Shown in pieces: positions 1 to 6,123 of a stretch of 25,552 nucleotides of DNA. The stretch is from a virus. The DNA lies in IMG/VR virus record IMGVR_UViG_3300022591_000063, positions 1 through 25,552 of that record. One strand, given 5' to 3'. The position numbers were made by a program, and so were the translations under genes. The notes beneath the pieces are model-generated. The model ran no database searches and was not told the DNA's origin. It saw only the letters and a list, made by a program, of their open reading frames with translations. Positions within the stretch are counted from its first letter, which is position 1; each line of letters starts with the position of its first letter.

Positions 1-89
1 TCGCACTTCAAGCAGCGGTACACGCTGGCCGCAGCCGGATCGTTCTCAAGATCCTGCTGGATTTCGCTCTTGCGGGTGGTTGTTTTCAT
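1..89 (-). CDS. Partial leftward gene, unknown product (N-terminus only)
   Basis: Reading leftward from ATG at 89, an open frame runs off the window edge after 29 codons. The peptide starts MKTTTRKSEIQQDLEND and ends with a CLKC pair, so it may be the beginning of a small zinc-ribbon protein. An AAGGA ribosome binding site lies just upstream and a strong promoter (112-139) faces the same way, which is why I accept the start. Function unknown. Confidence 0.6.
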   Translation of the reverse strand, partial: MKTTTRKSEIQQDLENDPAAASVYRCLKC

Positions 90-111
90 GTCCTTATCTC
101 TCTCTGTATCC

Positions 112-139
112 AGTATAGCTGTTTAGTGGGTTGAGTCAA
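112..139 (-). promoter_or_regulatory. Sigma70-type promoter for the leftward gene
   Basis: On the minus strand TTGACT (134-139) and TATACT (112-117) are separated by 16 bp, close to bacterial vegetative consensus. The expected transcript starts about 15 bases before the ATG at 89 and includes its AAGGA ribosome binding site. Confidence 0.7.
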
Positions 140-162
140 GGACTGTTTTGTGAAAAATGCAC

Positions 163-180
163 GTAGTACGAAAGTACTAC
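163..180. promoter_or_regulatory. Perfect 7-bp dyad (operator candidate) between divergent promoters
   Basis: GTAGTAC-GAAA-GTACTAC is a perfect inverted repeat. It lies between the -35 boxes of the leftward (134-139) and rightward (192-197) promoters, the usual place for a shared operator. As RNA it could also form a GNRA-capped hairpin, but it lies upstream of both predicted start sites. Confidence 0.5.
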
Positions 181-191
181 GAGACCGCCGC

Positions 192-220
192 TTGGTTTCG
201 TGCCGAAACCATGCTACGCT
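192..220 (+). promoter_or_regulatory. Rightward promoter, probably giving a leaderless transcript
   Basis: TTGGTT (192-197) and TACGCT (215-220) are 17 bp apart. The GTG at 227 follows the -10 after exactly 6 bases with no Shine-Dalgarno sequence, so transcription would begin at or next to the start codon. The same geometry recurs at 2972, 19971, 23950 and 24991. Confidence 0.5.
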
Positions 221-226
221 CTACCC

Positions 227-376
227 GTGAGCACGACTCAGGGCAAGGGAGGGCGCCCGGCTAAGCCGACGCACTGCCCGGCATGCGCAAAGCTGTGCGA
301 TAGCCGGGGTGAAGCGATGGACCACCCGAGGACTCAGGAGTGCTTGCGCAAGCGCGTGCAAACAAAGGAGAAGTAA
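227..376 (+). CDS. Small zinc-knuckle-like protein, 49 aa
   Basis: GTG at 227 opens a 49-codon frame ending TAA at 374-376. The peptide is basic, starts VSTTQGKGGRPAKPTHC and holds CPAC, a further Cys 4 residues on and a late Cys, suggesting a small metal-binding fold. Its last codons contain the AAAGGAG ribosome binding site of the next gene, so the two are likely translationally coupled. The start follows a -10 box by 6 bases and has no Shine-Dalgarno sequence; another in-frame GTG at 200 is less likely because it lies inside the promoter. Function unknown; it may be a DNA-binding regulator. Confidence 0.5.
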   Translation: MSTTQGKGGRPAKPTHCPACAKLCDSRGEAMDHPRTQECLRKRVQTKEK

Positions 377-379
377 CCC

Positions 380-889
380 ATGGCTATTGCAATCGAGGGC
401 GGTCAGGAGACCGTGCTCGCAATTCCAAGCGTGTCCGTCCCCGCGATGTTTGACACTTTCCACCCGGAACTTCCCGCGCACAACTGGCAGGATTCCGCCG
501 CTACCGGAAAGGGTGTCATGTACTACTGCCAGAAAGTGGACATGCTGCCCGCCGGTGTCGAAGTGCTGACCCAGCTCCCCACTTTCGCAGTCTCCGCTGT
601 CAACGCGGCCAAGGCGAACTGGCCCGCAGGAATCGCTCAGGTTGGGAACCAGGTGTTCCCGACTGACGCAACCGGCACCGCCATCCCCGGTTCGCAGCCG
701 ATGAACATCCTGCCGACTCCGCTGCGCCAGTTGCGCGCGGATGAGTCGATTCAGATTATGGACGCCGCGATGGTTCCCGAAGTGGTCACTTCCGCTGCGG
801 CAGCCGATCCGGTCGTCGGTCCGGGCGGCCCGACACAGGCTCAGTGGCAGACCATTCTGGACGCTGCCAATAAGGTGCTTGGAGGGTAA
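380..889 (+). CDS. Hypothetical, possibly structural protein, 169 aa
   Basis: The ATG at 380 has a strong AAAGGAG site 8 bases upstream. The protein is neutral and rich in Ala, Pro and Val, with few charged residues, no signal peptide and no clear membrane segment. Its composition (many short beta-prone stretches separated by Pro/Gly) is like that of phage decoration or tail accessory proteins, but I recognise no domain and assign no function. It is followed after one base by the lipoprotein-like gene, so they probably share an mRNA. Confidence 0.75.
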   Translation: MAIAIEGGQETVLAIPSVSVPAMFDTFHPELPAHNWQDSAATGKGVMYYCQKVDMLPAGVEVLTQLPTFAVSAVNAAKANWPAGIAQVGNQVFPTDATGTAIPGSQPMNILPTPLRQLRADESIQIMDAAMVPEVVTSAAAADPVVGPGGPTQAQWQTILDAANKVLGG

Positions 890-890
890 C

Positions 891-1334
891 GTGGCAGACA
901 ACATCTCCCGCGTTTTTCTCTTCACGTTCTGCCTCGTGCTGGCCACCACGGCGTGCGTGAAGACGGCCACCAGCACGGCTCCAGCCGATCCGCCCCAGGT
1001 CACCGTGCTGAAGTACGTTCAGCTCGGGGCCACTGCCGACAACACCGCCGCCCACGTGCTGGTGACGCTGTGCGCGGCGCAGTCGGGCCAAACCGTGCCC
1101 ACGCTGGACGCCTCTGACTGTTCGGCCTACGCCGGGTATCTGAAGGTGTTTCCGCCCGTATTCGATGCCATCGCCACGGAGGCTGCCTCTTCCGATCCGT
1201 GGGCGACGATGCGCGTGAAAATTGCCGAGCTCGCCGCGAAAGCTGCGGTGAGCGCGACGATAACCAACCCGACCGTGAAGGCCCAGGTGGACGGGCTCAC
1301 GGCCATCGTCAACCAGATTCTGGGGGTGAAGTAA
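891..1334 (+). CDS. Signal-peptide-bearing, lipoprotein-like protein, 147 aa
   Basis: GTG at 891 is chosen because GGAGG lies just upstream and it gives an ideal N-terminus: a short polar start, a hydrophobic core (about residues 6-18: VFLFTFCLVLATT) and then Ala-Cys. This resembles a type II signal peptide, although the residue three before Cys is Thr rather than the usual Leu or Val. The mature part is Ala/Thr-rich with two more Cys and a probably helical C-terminus. It could be an exported phage lipoprotein acting at the envelope, for example in superinfection exclusion or lysis, since it precedes a holin-like gene. That role is an inference from position. Confidence 0.65.
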   Translation: MADNISRVFLFTFCLVLATTACVKTATSTAPADPPQVTVLKYVQLGATADNTAAHVLVTLCAAQSGQTVPTLDASDCSAYAGYLKVFPPVFDAIATEAASSDPWATMRVKIAELAAKAAVSATITNPTVKAQVDGLTAIVNQILGVK

Positions 1335-1558
1335 TGGCCACTCCGATCATCACCCTGGGTTTGAGCCTCGCAACCGAACTGATTCCCGAGGTCGTCAATC
1401 TCTACAAGGCCATCGCCGCGCTGCGTCAGAAGGGCGTTGCCGCGGCGGACGTCACGGCGCTGGTACAATCGCTCGAAACGAACGTGGCCGCGTTGGACGC
1501 CGATACGCTGGCAACGCTGGCGCAGATTCCCGTTGCCGCACCGAAGACGGGAGGCTGA
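1334..1558 (+). CDS. Hypothetical helical protein, 74 aa
   Basis: The ATG at 1334 overlaps the previous stop codon by one base (TAATG), indicating coupled translation. The short protein is mostly amphipathic helix (about residues 10-60) rich in Ala, Leu and Val, ending in a Pro/Gly tail. No domain is recognised. It lies between the lipoprotein-like and holin-like genes and is followed immediately by ATG (TGAATG), so it is probably part of the same lysis or envelope operon. Confidence 0.65.
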   Translation: MATPIITLGLSLATELIPEVVNLYKAIAALRQKGVAAADVTALVQSLETNVAALDADTLATLAQIPVAAPKTGG

Positions 1559-1891
1559 ATGAACATCACGCTTCCGCCTAACTGGAAAACCAGCGTGGCC
1601 GGGCTCATCGCTTCGCTGGGCTCGGCTGCCCTGGCTTTCATCCAATTCGCTGCCGTGCCACCCTACAACGTCCATTTCCCGCCGGTGGTGCTGGCGCTGG
1701 CGGCCTTCGCCGCGATTGGCGGCCTGGCTGGGCTTGGGCTGGCGGCGAAGGATCACAATGTGACCGGCGGCACGACGGTGCAGCCAGGTATCCCGGTGGC
1801 GGCCGTCTCCGCAAGCGTTCCAGCTACGCCGCAATTACCTGTTGCGACCGGTGGCACGAGCGCGCCTCCGGTGCCTACCGTACACTGGTAG
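1559..1891 (+). CDS. Holin-like two-transmembrane protein, 110 aa
   Basis: There are two strongly hydrophobic segments at about residues 12-32 and 43-63, joined by a short Pro-rich loop. A KDHNVTGG segment follows, then a low-complexity Pro/Ala/Val/Thr tail. Small phage membrane proteins with two hydrophobic helices and a KDxNVTGG-like stretch occur near lysis genes, so a holin is the leading idea. No endolysin is recognisable next to it, and a membrane anchor or phage membrane protein of unknown role is equally possible. The start follows the preceding stop directly (TGAATG), and a terminator-like hairpin follows. Confidence 0.65.
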   Translation: MNITLPPNWKTSVAGLIASLGSAALAFIQFAAVPPYNVHFPPVVLALAAFAAIGGLAGLGLAAKDHNVTGGTTVQPGIPVAAVSASVPATPQLPVATGGTSAPPVPTVHW

Positions 1892-1895
1892 GGTT

Positions 1896-1935
1896 CCCGG
1901 CCTCGTCACAAGCGGGGCCGGGCAGAGCCTTTTTT
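1896..1935 (+). terminator. Probable intrinsic terminator
   Basis: An 11-bp stem (1896-1906 with 1912-1922, mostly G-C with two G-T pairs) closes a 5-base loop and is followed 7 bases later by TTTTTT (1930-1935). The stem is strong but the U-tract is not directly adjacent, so termination may be partial. It sits between the holin-like gene and the next unit. Confidence 0.55.
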
Positions 1936-1946
1936 GGTGAACGAAG

Positions 1947-2267
1947 ATGATAGCTGGCAAAGCTGATCGAGACGAGGCAAAGAGGGCTCAATCGCTTCTC
2001 GCAAAACACAGAGCCAAAACGGCCTTCCGGGAAGGGGGCTGGACTAAGCGTAAATCTGCTCGGCCTATTCAGGTGCTGCAACTTAGCAGAGGCGTTCTTA
2101 CCCTGTCGAGTCCCCAGGCCGTTGGGGACATGATCCAACGTCGGATCGTGAAAAGGGAAGAATTCGAGGCCCTGCAGGGCGAGCCGGTGGTCCACGTGAA
2201 AAACGGCAAGCCCCTTACCGCCCAAGGGGCCAAACTGCTCGGTGTCCCATGGCCGCCAACCGAATAA
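1947..2267 (+). CDS. Hypothetical basic protein, 106 aa
   Basis: The protein is Lys/Arg-rich, with a helical N-terminal half (about residues 5-35) and a mixed C-terminal half containing two short beta-prone segments. No known domain is recognised. It begins just after the terminator-like hairpin with only a poor ribosome binding site, and its 3' end overlaps the start of the fibre-like gene by 19 bases, so translation of the two is probably linked. A virion-assembly or chaperone-like role for the neighbouring fibre would fit the position but is speculation. Confidence 0.6.
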   Translation: MIAGKADRDEAKRAQSLLAKHRAKTAFREGGWTKRKSARPIQVLQLSRGVLTLSSPQAVGDMIQRRIVKREEFEALQGEPVVHVKNGKPLTAQGAKLLGVPWPPTE

Positions 2268-2911
2268 ACCGCTTCATACCGTTCCTGCTCGGCGTGCTCG
2301 CAAATGGGCAGAGCCTGTTTTACCCCATCACTCCCTGCCGTGTGGCCGATACCCGCTTTGCCTCCTACGGACCGCTGGGGCCGCCCGCTCTCACAGCCGG
2401 GCAGTCGCGGGCCTTCCCCATACCGTCAGGCGCTTGTGGCGTCCCGGCTGGCGCTCTGGCCTACTTCCTCAACGTGACCGTGGTTCCCCGCGGGCCCCTG
2501 GGATACATCACGGCGTATCCTACCGGACAGCCCGTCCCGCTGGTGGCCACCTTGAATGACGACGCGGGAGAGATCCGCGGCAACGCGGCTATCGTGGCCG
2601 CGGGAACCGGCGGGGCCATCAGCATCTACACCACGGACGCCACGGATGTGGTGATCGATCTGTACGGATGGTTCATGGCGGCTCCGCCTCCCGTGCAAAT
2701 CGACCTGTACTCGGGTGACGGGACAACCTCGATCTTTGCGCTGACACGGCCTCCGTCAGCGGGTTCGATTCCGGTCGTGCACCGGAACGGCCTGTTGCAG
2801 GATGATCACCAGCAAGGTACGGTGCTTGCCGATTACACCATGACAGGCAACGCCATTGTATTCTCCGTCGCGCCAGGGGCTGGCGACAAGATCAGGATCG
2901 TATACCGGTAG
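2249..2911 (+). CDS. Fibre-like protein with PCRxxDTR beta module, 220 aa
   Basis: Residues about 24-140 form a module with PITPCRVADTR, a central FLNVTVV strand, a TAYPTGQ strand, TLN, NAAIV and a final TDATDVVIDLYGWF. This pattern is typical of repeated extracellular beta domains in Acidobacteria and some other soil bacteria. The C-terminal 70 residues hold another module (VHRNGLLQDD, DYTMTGNAIVF, GDKIRIVYR) that matches the common C-terminal domain of phage tail fibres and spikes. The combination suggests a short receptor-binding or virion surface protein made from a host-type extracellular domain. An N-terminal hydrophobic stretch (FIPFLLGVLA) could be a signal or a packing helix. Its position away from the tail genes is unusual. 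Confidence 0.65.
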   Translation: MAANRINRFIPFLLGVLANGQSLFYPITPCRVADTRFASYGPLGPPALTAGQSRAFPIPSGACGVPAGALAYFLNVTVVPRGPLGYITAYPTGQPVPLVATLNDDAGEIRGNAAIVAAGTGGAISIYTTDATDVVIDLYGWFMAAPPPVQIDLYSGDGTTSIFALTRPPSAGSIPVVHRNGLLQDDHQQGTVLADYTMTGNAIVFSVAPGAGDKIRIVYR

Positions 2912-2936
2912 TTCCAAAATTTCCACCACAAGTCTA

Positions 2937-2965
2937 TTGCAATCGCCATACGCGTATGTTATCGT
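2937..2965 (+). promoter_or_regulatory. Promoter with a palindromic operator in its spacer
   Basis: TTGCAA (2937-2942) and TATCGT (2960-2965) are 17 bp apart. The spacer contains the perfect palindrome CATACGCGTATG (2947-2958). ATG 2972 follows the -10 by exactly 6 bases with no Shine-Dalgarno sequence. The next gene encodes a ribbon-helix-helix protein, so autoregulation at this palindrome is plausible. Confidence 0.5.
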
Positions 2966-2971
2966 GCGTCT

Positions 2972-3136
2972 ATGGCAGAGACAGACAAAGCGAAAGGGCG
3001 ACTGACCACCGTCAGGCTTCGCCCGGACGTGCAGAAGGCACTGGACGCCGAATGCCTCAAGCTGGGTTGCAGCATTCGGAATCTCATCGATCACGCGCTC
3101 CGAGATCGGCTGAAGCTGCCCCCGAGGAAGCTGTGA
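2972..3136 (+). CDS. Ribbon-helix-helix (CopG/Arc-like) DNA-binding protein, 54 aa
   Basis: The 54-residue protein has a short basic start, a beta strand LTTVRLRPDV (about residues 11-20), helix QKALDAECLKLG, a turn CSIRN and a second helix LIDHALRDRLKL. This is the layout of ribbon-helix-helix repressors, which dimerise and insert the paired strand into the major groove of palindromic sites. It probably regulates its own operon through the palindrome in its promoter. Its last 27 bases are nearly repeated at 3874-3900 (25 of 27 match), marking a recombination boundary. Confidence 0.7.
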   Translation: MAETDKAKGRLTTVRLRPDVQKALDAECLKLGCSIRNLIDHALRDRLKLPPRKL

Positions 3137-3137
3137 G

Positions 3138-3380
3138 ATGATCGAGATCAGCGAGTGGTCCGACGCATTCTCCGCAGGCGTCCTGGCCGCCCTCGGCGTG
3201 GTCTACGACGCCGGCGAGGACTCGCTCGCAGAGGAAATAGTCTACGCATGCGGAGCCCGCGAAACACTGCGGGTCGCAAAAGCCCAGGGGGACCCCTACC
3301 TGCCAAGCATCAAGCGTACGGTAAAGGAACTGAGTCGCCGGAAGTGGATGGAGCGCGACGGGGTGATTTACGCGAGATGA
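3138..3380 (+). CDS. Hypothetical protein, 80 aa
   Basis: The start follows the regulator's stop after one base (TGAGATG). The protein is acidic and helical in its first half, with basic Lys/Arg in the second (KRTVKELSRRKWMERDGVIYAR), a shape seen in small winged-helix proteins: the end could be a recognition helix plus a beta wing. That is a structural guess only. Its stop overlaps the next ATG (ATGA), so these genes form one operon. It lies in the block bounded by the 3114-3140 and 3874-3900 repeats. Confidence 0.65.
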   Translation: MIEISEWSDAFSAGVLAALGVVYDAGEDSLAEEIVYACGARETLRVAKAQGDPYLPSIKRTVKELSRRKWMERDGVIYAR

Positions 3381-3658
3381 AGATCACCATCAAGCCCAGC
3401 GGCGTAGAGGTCACGGTGCTGGAGAGTGGCGCGGTCCAGATCGACGGGAGCATGGAGGCAGTGCAGTGTTTCGCTGGAGACATCCTGGAAATGATCGAAC
3501 GCGCGATCTGCGACGAATGCGGGCAGCCCAGCGACGATCTGAAGCAATGCGCGCACTGCCCGGCGATGATTTGTCCGACGTGCCGGAAGGAACCGCACTG
3601 CTGGGAAGAAGCCGGTAACGCGGCGAGTGCCGGGCCGGAGAGACCGTTCTGGTTGTAA
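3377..3658 (+). CDS. Protein with a C-terminal zinc-finger-like domain, 93 aa
   Basis: ATG 3377 overlaps the upstream stop (ATGA). The N-terminal half is beta-prone (MKITIKPSGVEVTVLESGAVQIDG). The second half holds CDEC, CAHC and CPTC pairs plus HC, enough ligands for one or two zinc sites of a treble-clef or RING-like type. Cys-rich C-termini of this sort commonly bind nucleic acid or protein partners. No family is recognised, so only metal binding is claimed. Confidence 0.65.
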   Translation: MKITIKPSGVEVTVLESGAVQIDGSMEAVQCFAGDILEMIERAICDECGQPSDDLKQCAHCPAMICPTCRKEPHCWEEAGNAASAGPERPFWL

Positions 3659-3689
3659 ATGCGGCTACTACATGATGGAGGGTTGAAAA

Positions 3690-3896
3690 ATGGCTGAAGA
3701 AGTGGTATCCGAGACGGCGCTCATCCGTCAGCAACGGGCTAAGGATGACAGCCCTCAGGCAATCGGAAGCGCGATCACCTACGCCCGCCGCTACGCTCTC
3801 ACGGCTATGGCCGGAGTGGCACCGGAAGACTTGGCTGACGTCGTGGCGGAGGTTCTAGAGAAGTGGTTGGCCGAGCTGCCACCGAGGAAGGTGTGA
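3690..3896 (+). pseudogene. Chimeric ORF containing an ERF gene fragment, 68 aa
   Basis: This short frame has a good GGAGGG ribosome binding site and an intact ATG, but its core is a piece of the next gene. Bases 3738-3830 match 4183-4275 at 90 of 93 positions and encode the same ERF motif (AIGSAITYARRYAL). Its last 27 bases resemble the end of the ribbon-helix-helix gene (3114-3140). The N-terminal domain of ERF is absent. It is therefore best read as a recombination product: a truncated ERF copy spliced to the tail of a regulator gene. It may still be translated and could interfere with ERF rings, but that is untested. Confidence 0.6.
3738..3830 (+). repeat. Duplicated ERF fragment, copy 1 (copy 2 at 4183-4275)
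   Basis: This 93-bp direct repeat differs from the copy at 4183-4275 at only three positions. The copies lie 445 bp apart in the same orientation, so recombination between them would delete the ERF start region. Confidence 0.85.
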
Positions 3897-3900
3897 GATG
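3874..3900 (+). repeat. 27-bp direct repeat of 3114-3140
   Basis: Bases 3114-3140 and 3874-3900 match at 25 of 27 positions and both end at GTGAGATG, a stop codon followed by the next start. They bound a 760-bp block and look like the scar of an insertion or duplication placed between the regulator and the ERF gene. Confidence 0.7.
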
Positions 3901-4671
3901 GGGGCCGATGTGCCGAACCGAAGCGAGAGTATTGCCAATCTAGCGTCGTCCCTTGCCGTCGCCCAAGGGAAAATAGAGAACGCCTCCAAGGACTCTGAAA
4001 ACCCGTACTTCAAGTCTTCCTATGCCGATCTGGCGTCCGTGCGTGATGCCGTCCGCAAACCATTCGCGGAGCATGGTTTGGCCGTCGTGCAACTGCCCTC
4101 TACCGATGGTGCGCTTGTGACGATCATAACGATTCTGCTGCATGAGTCCGGTGAGTGGATCTCGTCGGCACTGTCGATGAAGGCTAAGGACGACAGCCCT
4201 CAGGCAATCGGAAGCGCGATCACCTACGCCCGCCGCTACGCTCTCGCGGCCATGGCCGGAGTGGCACCGGAAGACGACGACGGCGAGAAGGCTCAGGCGC
4301 ACAGCCCGCGTGGATCTCAGGCGGCGGCTGATGCGGTAGCGAATAAGAAGGTAGAGGAATTGAAGAAGGAATTGAAGAAGCCGAAAGCCGACGACAAAGC
4401 GACTGAACACCGAGACTACCGAGGGAACCTGATGCCCGAAGAACTCGCTCCATTCTGTCGGGCGATCGACAAGGACATCAGCCAGTTCCAGGGCGTTCTA
4501 ACCAACTTCCGGCGCAAGTTTCTCGAAATGAAGATCGAACCGGAATTCGAGCGGATCGTGAAGAAGAATGCGGACATGAAGCCGGAGACATCCGATCCGG
4601 CCGTGCTCAAGGGCATCATCCTGGACCTCTGGAACGCCATGGAAGAAGCTCGGTCGCTCGGGGTCCAATGA
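3898..4671 (+). CDS. erf: ERF-family single-strand annealing protein, 257 aa
   Basis: Residues about 12-125 carry the ERF pattern: SLAVAQGKIENASKD, NPYFKSSYADLASVRDAVRKPFAEHGLAVVQ, a strand pair around LLHESGEWISSAL, then QAIGSAITYARRYAL and an acidic DDDGEKAQ. ERF proteins form rings that anneal complementary single strands during phage recombination and genome circularisation. The C-terminal half is a charged, Lys-rich linker (with a 12-bp unit repeated at 4357-4380) followed by a helical domain, probably for partner binding. ATG 3898 is two bases after the previous stop. It is followed by NinB-like and nuclease genes, a typical phage recombination set. Confidence 0.88.
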   Translation: MGADVPNRSESIANLASSLAVAQGKIENASKDSENPYFKSSYADLASVRDAVRKPFAEHGLAVVQLPSTDGALVTIITILLHESGEWISSALSMKAKDDSPQAIGSAITYARRYALAAMAGVAPEDDDGEKAQAHSPRGSQAAADAVANKKVEELKKELKKPKADDKATEHRDYRGNLMPEELAPFCRAIDKDISQFQGVLTNFRRKFLEMKIEPEFERIVKKNADMKPETSDPAVLKGIILDLWNAMEEARSLGVQ

Positions 4672-5072
4672 AGTTCCGCGGCACAGTTCGGCAGGGCATC
4701 CTTCGTTTGGAGAATCCGTCAGGCTTCAACGAACTACTGGCCACGTTCGAGGGGCGGCCTGTCAGTTTGAACATGAGCGCCGGTCGTGAGGATCGATCAC
4801 TCCCTCAGAATTCGTGGTACTGGGGAGTGATCGTCAGGATGATCGGCGAGCATTGCGGATACTCTGCCGAAGAGACTCACGACGCACTGAAGCAGATGTT
4901 TTTGCGTGATCGCGAGAACGAGCGCGACGGGCTCGTTAGAATCAAATCGAGCACACGCCTGGACACGAGGGAATTCTCGGACTACTGCGAACAGTGCAGG
5001 AAATGGGCGGCGGAATTCCTTAACCTGTACATCCCAGACCCGAACGAGGTTCCGATTGACGAGGTGCGCTGA
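4668..5072 (+). CDS. NinB-like phage recombination accessory protein, 134 aa
   Basis: The sequence has the pattern of phage NinB-type proteins: an N-terminal beta region, RSLPQNSWYWGVIVRMIGEHCGYSAEETHDALKQMFL, then SSTRLDTREFSDYCEQCRKWAAEFLNLYIPDP. In lambda-like phages NinB (Orf) assists strand exchange by binding single-stranded DNA-binding protein and DNA, partly replacing RecFOR. The start overlaps the ERF stop (ATGA), so the two are co-translated, which fits a joint job in annealing-type recombination. The family assignment rests on pattern memory; the annotation used elsewhere may be simply a conserved phage protein. Confidence 0.65.
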   Translation: MKFRGTVRQGILRLENPSGFNELLATFEGRPVSLNMSAGREDRSLPQNSWYWGVIVRMIGEHCGYSAEETHDALKQMFLRDRENERDGLVRIKSSTRLDTREFSDYCEQCRKWAAEFLNLYIPDPNEVPIDEVR

Positions 5073-5090
5073 AGCGCCAAAGGAGCAGAA

Positions 5091-5378
5091 ATGCCATCTG
5101 AAGATCCAATTTCTTTCATCGACAGACTGAAGGCGGAGATTGCCGAACGCGAGGACAAACTGGCGCGCAATCCGAACTACATCGAATTGCAGGCGCTGAA
5201 GCGCTCACTAGAAGCGCTGGAACCTCATCAATCTGGCGGGCGCGCGGCGAAACGCCCGAGTTGCACATGCGGGGCAGCCTTCAGCACGCACCCAGTGAAG
5301 ACCGTAGATGGAATCGAGAAGAGATTCTGCCCAAGGACCAACTTCACACGCGAATATTCGCCGGCGGTGAAATCATGA
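5091..5378 (+). CDS. Hypothetical protein with coiled coil and Cys pair, 95 aa
   Basis: A GGAG site precedes ATG 5091. Residues 8-45 are a charged helix with heptad-like spacing (FIDRLKAEIAEREDKLARN, LQALKRSLEAL). The C-terminal part carries CTCG and FCP, a possible zinc ribbon. A coiled coil plus a small metal site suggests a dimeric nucleic-acid or protein binder. It sits between the NinB-like and nuclease genes and its stop overlaps the next ATG. Function unknown. Confidence 0.6.
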   Translation: MPSEDPISFIDRLKAEIAEREDKLARNPNYIELQALKRSLEALEPHQSGGRAAKRPSCTCGAAFSTHPVKTVDGIEKRFCPRTNFTREYSPAVKS

Positions 5379-5722
5379 TTCTACTCTCTGAGGCATTAAA
5401 GATTAAGCCAGACGATCAAGGAAAACGCTGGCTTCCAGATGGATCATGGATGGTTGTCGGCGACGGGGTGACGCTCGGCAACGGGGTGACTTGGACGACA
5501 ACGCCCTGTCAGGTGATGTGCCATCCATACTTGGTTTATCCCCACAGCCTTACCGAGATCGGAGTCGGTTGCGTTATTCATCCTCTGACTTACTGGCTGC
5601 GAGAACAAGACCCGGATGAATTGGCGGAATACCCGGAGTGCAGACCGTGGGCGAATTATCGTGCAGCAATTGGGCTGGTCGTGGAGTGGCTCAAGACATA
5701 CGAACCGGCGGTAAAGCCGTGA
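5375..5722 (+). CDS. Hypothetical protein, 115 aa
   Basis: ATG 5375 overlaps the previous stop by 3 bases. The middle of the protein (about residues 25-75) is rich in Gly, Val and Thr in short periodic stretches (VVGDGVTLGNGVTW, IGVGCVIHP), which resemble turns of a beta-helix, followed by a helical end with many aromatic residues. No known enzyme motif is visible. It ends where a very small membrane protein begins (GTGA overlap). Confidence 0.55.
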   Translation: MILLSEALKIKPDDQGKRWLPDGSWMVVGDGVTLGNGVTWTTTPCQVMCHPYLVYPHSLTEIGVGCVIHPLTYWLREQDPDELAEYPECRPWANYRAAIGLVVEWLKTYEPAVKP

Positions 5723-5835
5723 CGCCTCTCGTGCTGGCCTTTGTGCTGGTGACGCTGGTGGCCTTCGTGCTAAGCGAATCGGAGACGGGAAGAAAAAGTG
5801 AGACACCACGCCAAAATCGACGCCAACCAGCCTGA
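5719..5835 (+). CDS. Very small single-pass membrane protein, 38 aa
   Basis: GTG 5719 overlaps the upstream stop (GTGA). Residues 3-19 are a hydrophobic helix (PLVLAFVLVTLVAFVL), followed by a charged, polar tail. There is no obvious ribosome binding site beyond coupling, and the gene overlaps the nuclease gene by 38 bases. Small membrane peptides in phage early operons may affect the host envelope or exclude other phages; no role can be assigned. The clean hydrophobic-then-charged pattern is the main reason to call it a gene. Confidence 0.4.
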   Translation: MTPLVLAFVLVTLVAFVLSESETGRKSETPRQNRRQPA

Positions 5836-6106
5836 GATTGTCAAGGCACTGCGCTCTGTCGGCTGCTCGGTGCAATCGCTGGCCACGGTCGGGAAGGGTT
5901 GCCCGGACCTGCTGGTGGGCTACCGCAGCGTGAACTTACTGATGGAGGTCAAGGACGGATCGCTCGCGCCAGCGCGCCGCAGATTGACGCCTTTGGAGGA
6001 TTCCTGGCATGCCCTCTGGAAAGGGCGGTGCTACGTCGTGGAGAACGTTGAGCAGGCGCTTGCGGTGGTTAAAACAGGGCTTGAATCGCTGGAAAATCTG
6101 AGGTAG
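5798..6106 (+). CDS. VRR-NUC-like nuclease (Holliday-junction-resolvase type), 102 aa
   Basis: The sequence matches the short phage VRR-NUC pattern: KIDANQPEIVKALRSVG, then GKGCPDLLVGYRSVNLLMEVKDG, whose Asp, Glu and Lys form a PD-(D/E)xK active site, and a C-terminal WHALWKGRCYVVENVEQAL. Such proteins of about 100 residues are usually annotated as junction resolvases or structure-specific endonucleases. GTG 5798 is the start because no ATG is available before the conserved region and GAAG lies just upstream. It closes the recombination operon, and its TAG stop is part of the next promoter's -10 box. Confidence 0.72.
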   Translation: MRHHAKIDANQPEIVKALRSVGCSVQSLATVGKGCPDLLVGYRSVNLLMEVKDGSLAPARRRLTPLEDSWHALWKGRCYVVENVEQALAVVKTGLESLENLR

Positions 6107-6109
6107 ACT
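6081..6109 (+). promoter_or_regulatory. Promoter of the replication operon
   Basis: TTGAAT (6081-6086) and TAGACT (6104-6109) are separated by 17 bp. The -10 overlaps the stop codon of the nuclease gene. A GTG (6115) follows after 5 bases and opens a 47-codon frame to 6258 that overlaps the replication gene start, but I do not call it a gene. If transcription starts near 6115, the replication gene has an untranslated leader of about 95 bases. Confidence 0.55.
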
Positions 6110-6123
6110 TTGAAGTGCTGGGA

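Noticed and set aside
221-1003. Minus-strand frame of 260 codons
   Set aside because: It covers three sense genes with good starts and ribosome binding sites; the peptide is His/Arg/Gly-rich without a domain.
2752-2790. TTCGATT T-loop-like sequence suggesting a tRNA
   Set aside because: It lies inside the fibre-like gene, its flanks do not form a 5-bp stem, and no anticodon or acceptor arm can be drawn.
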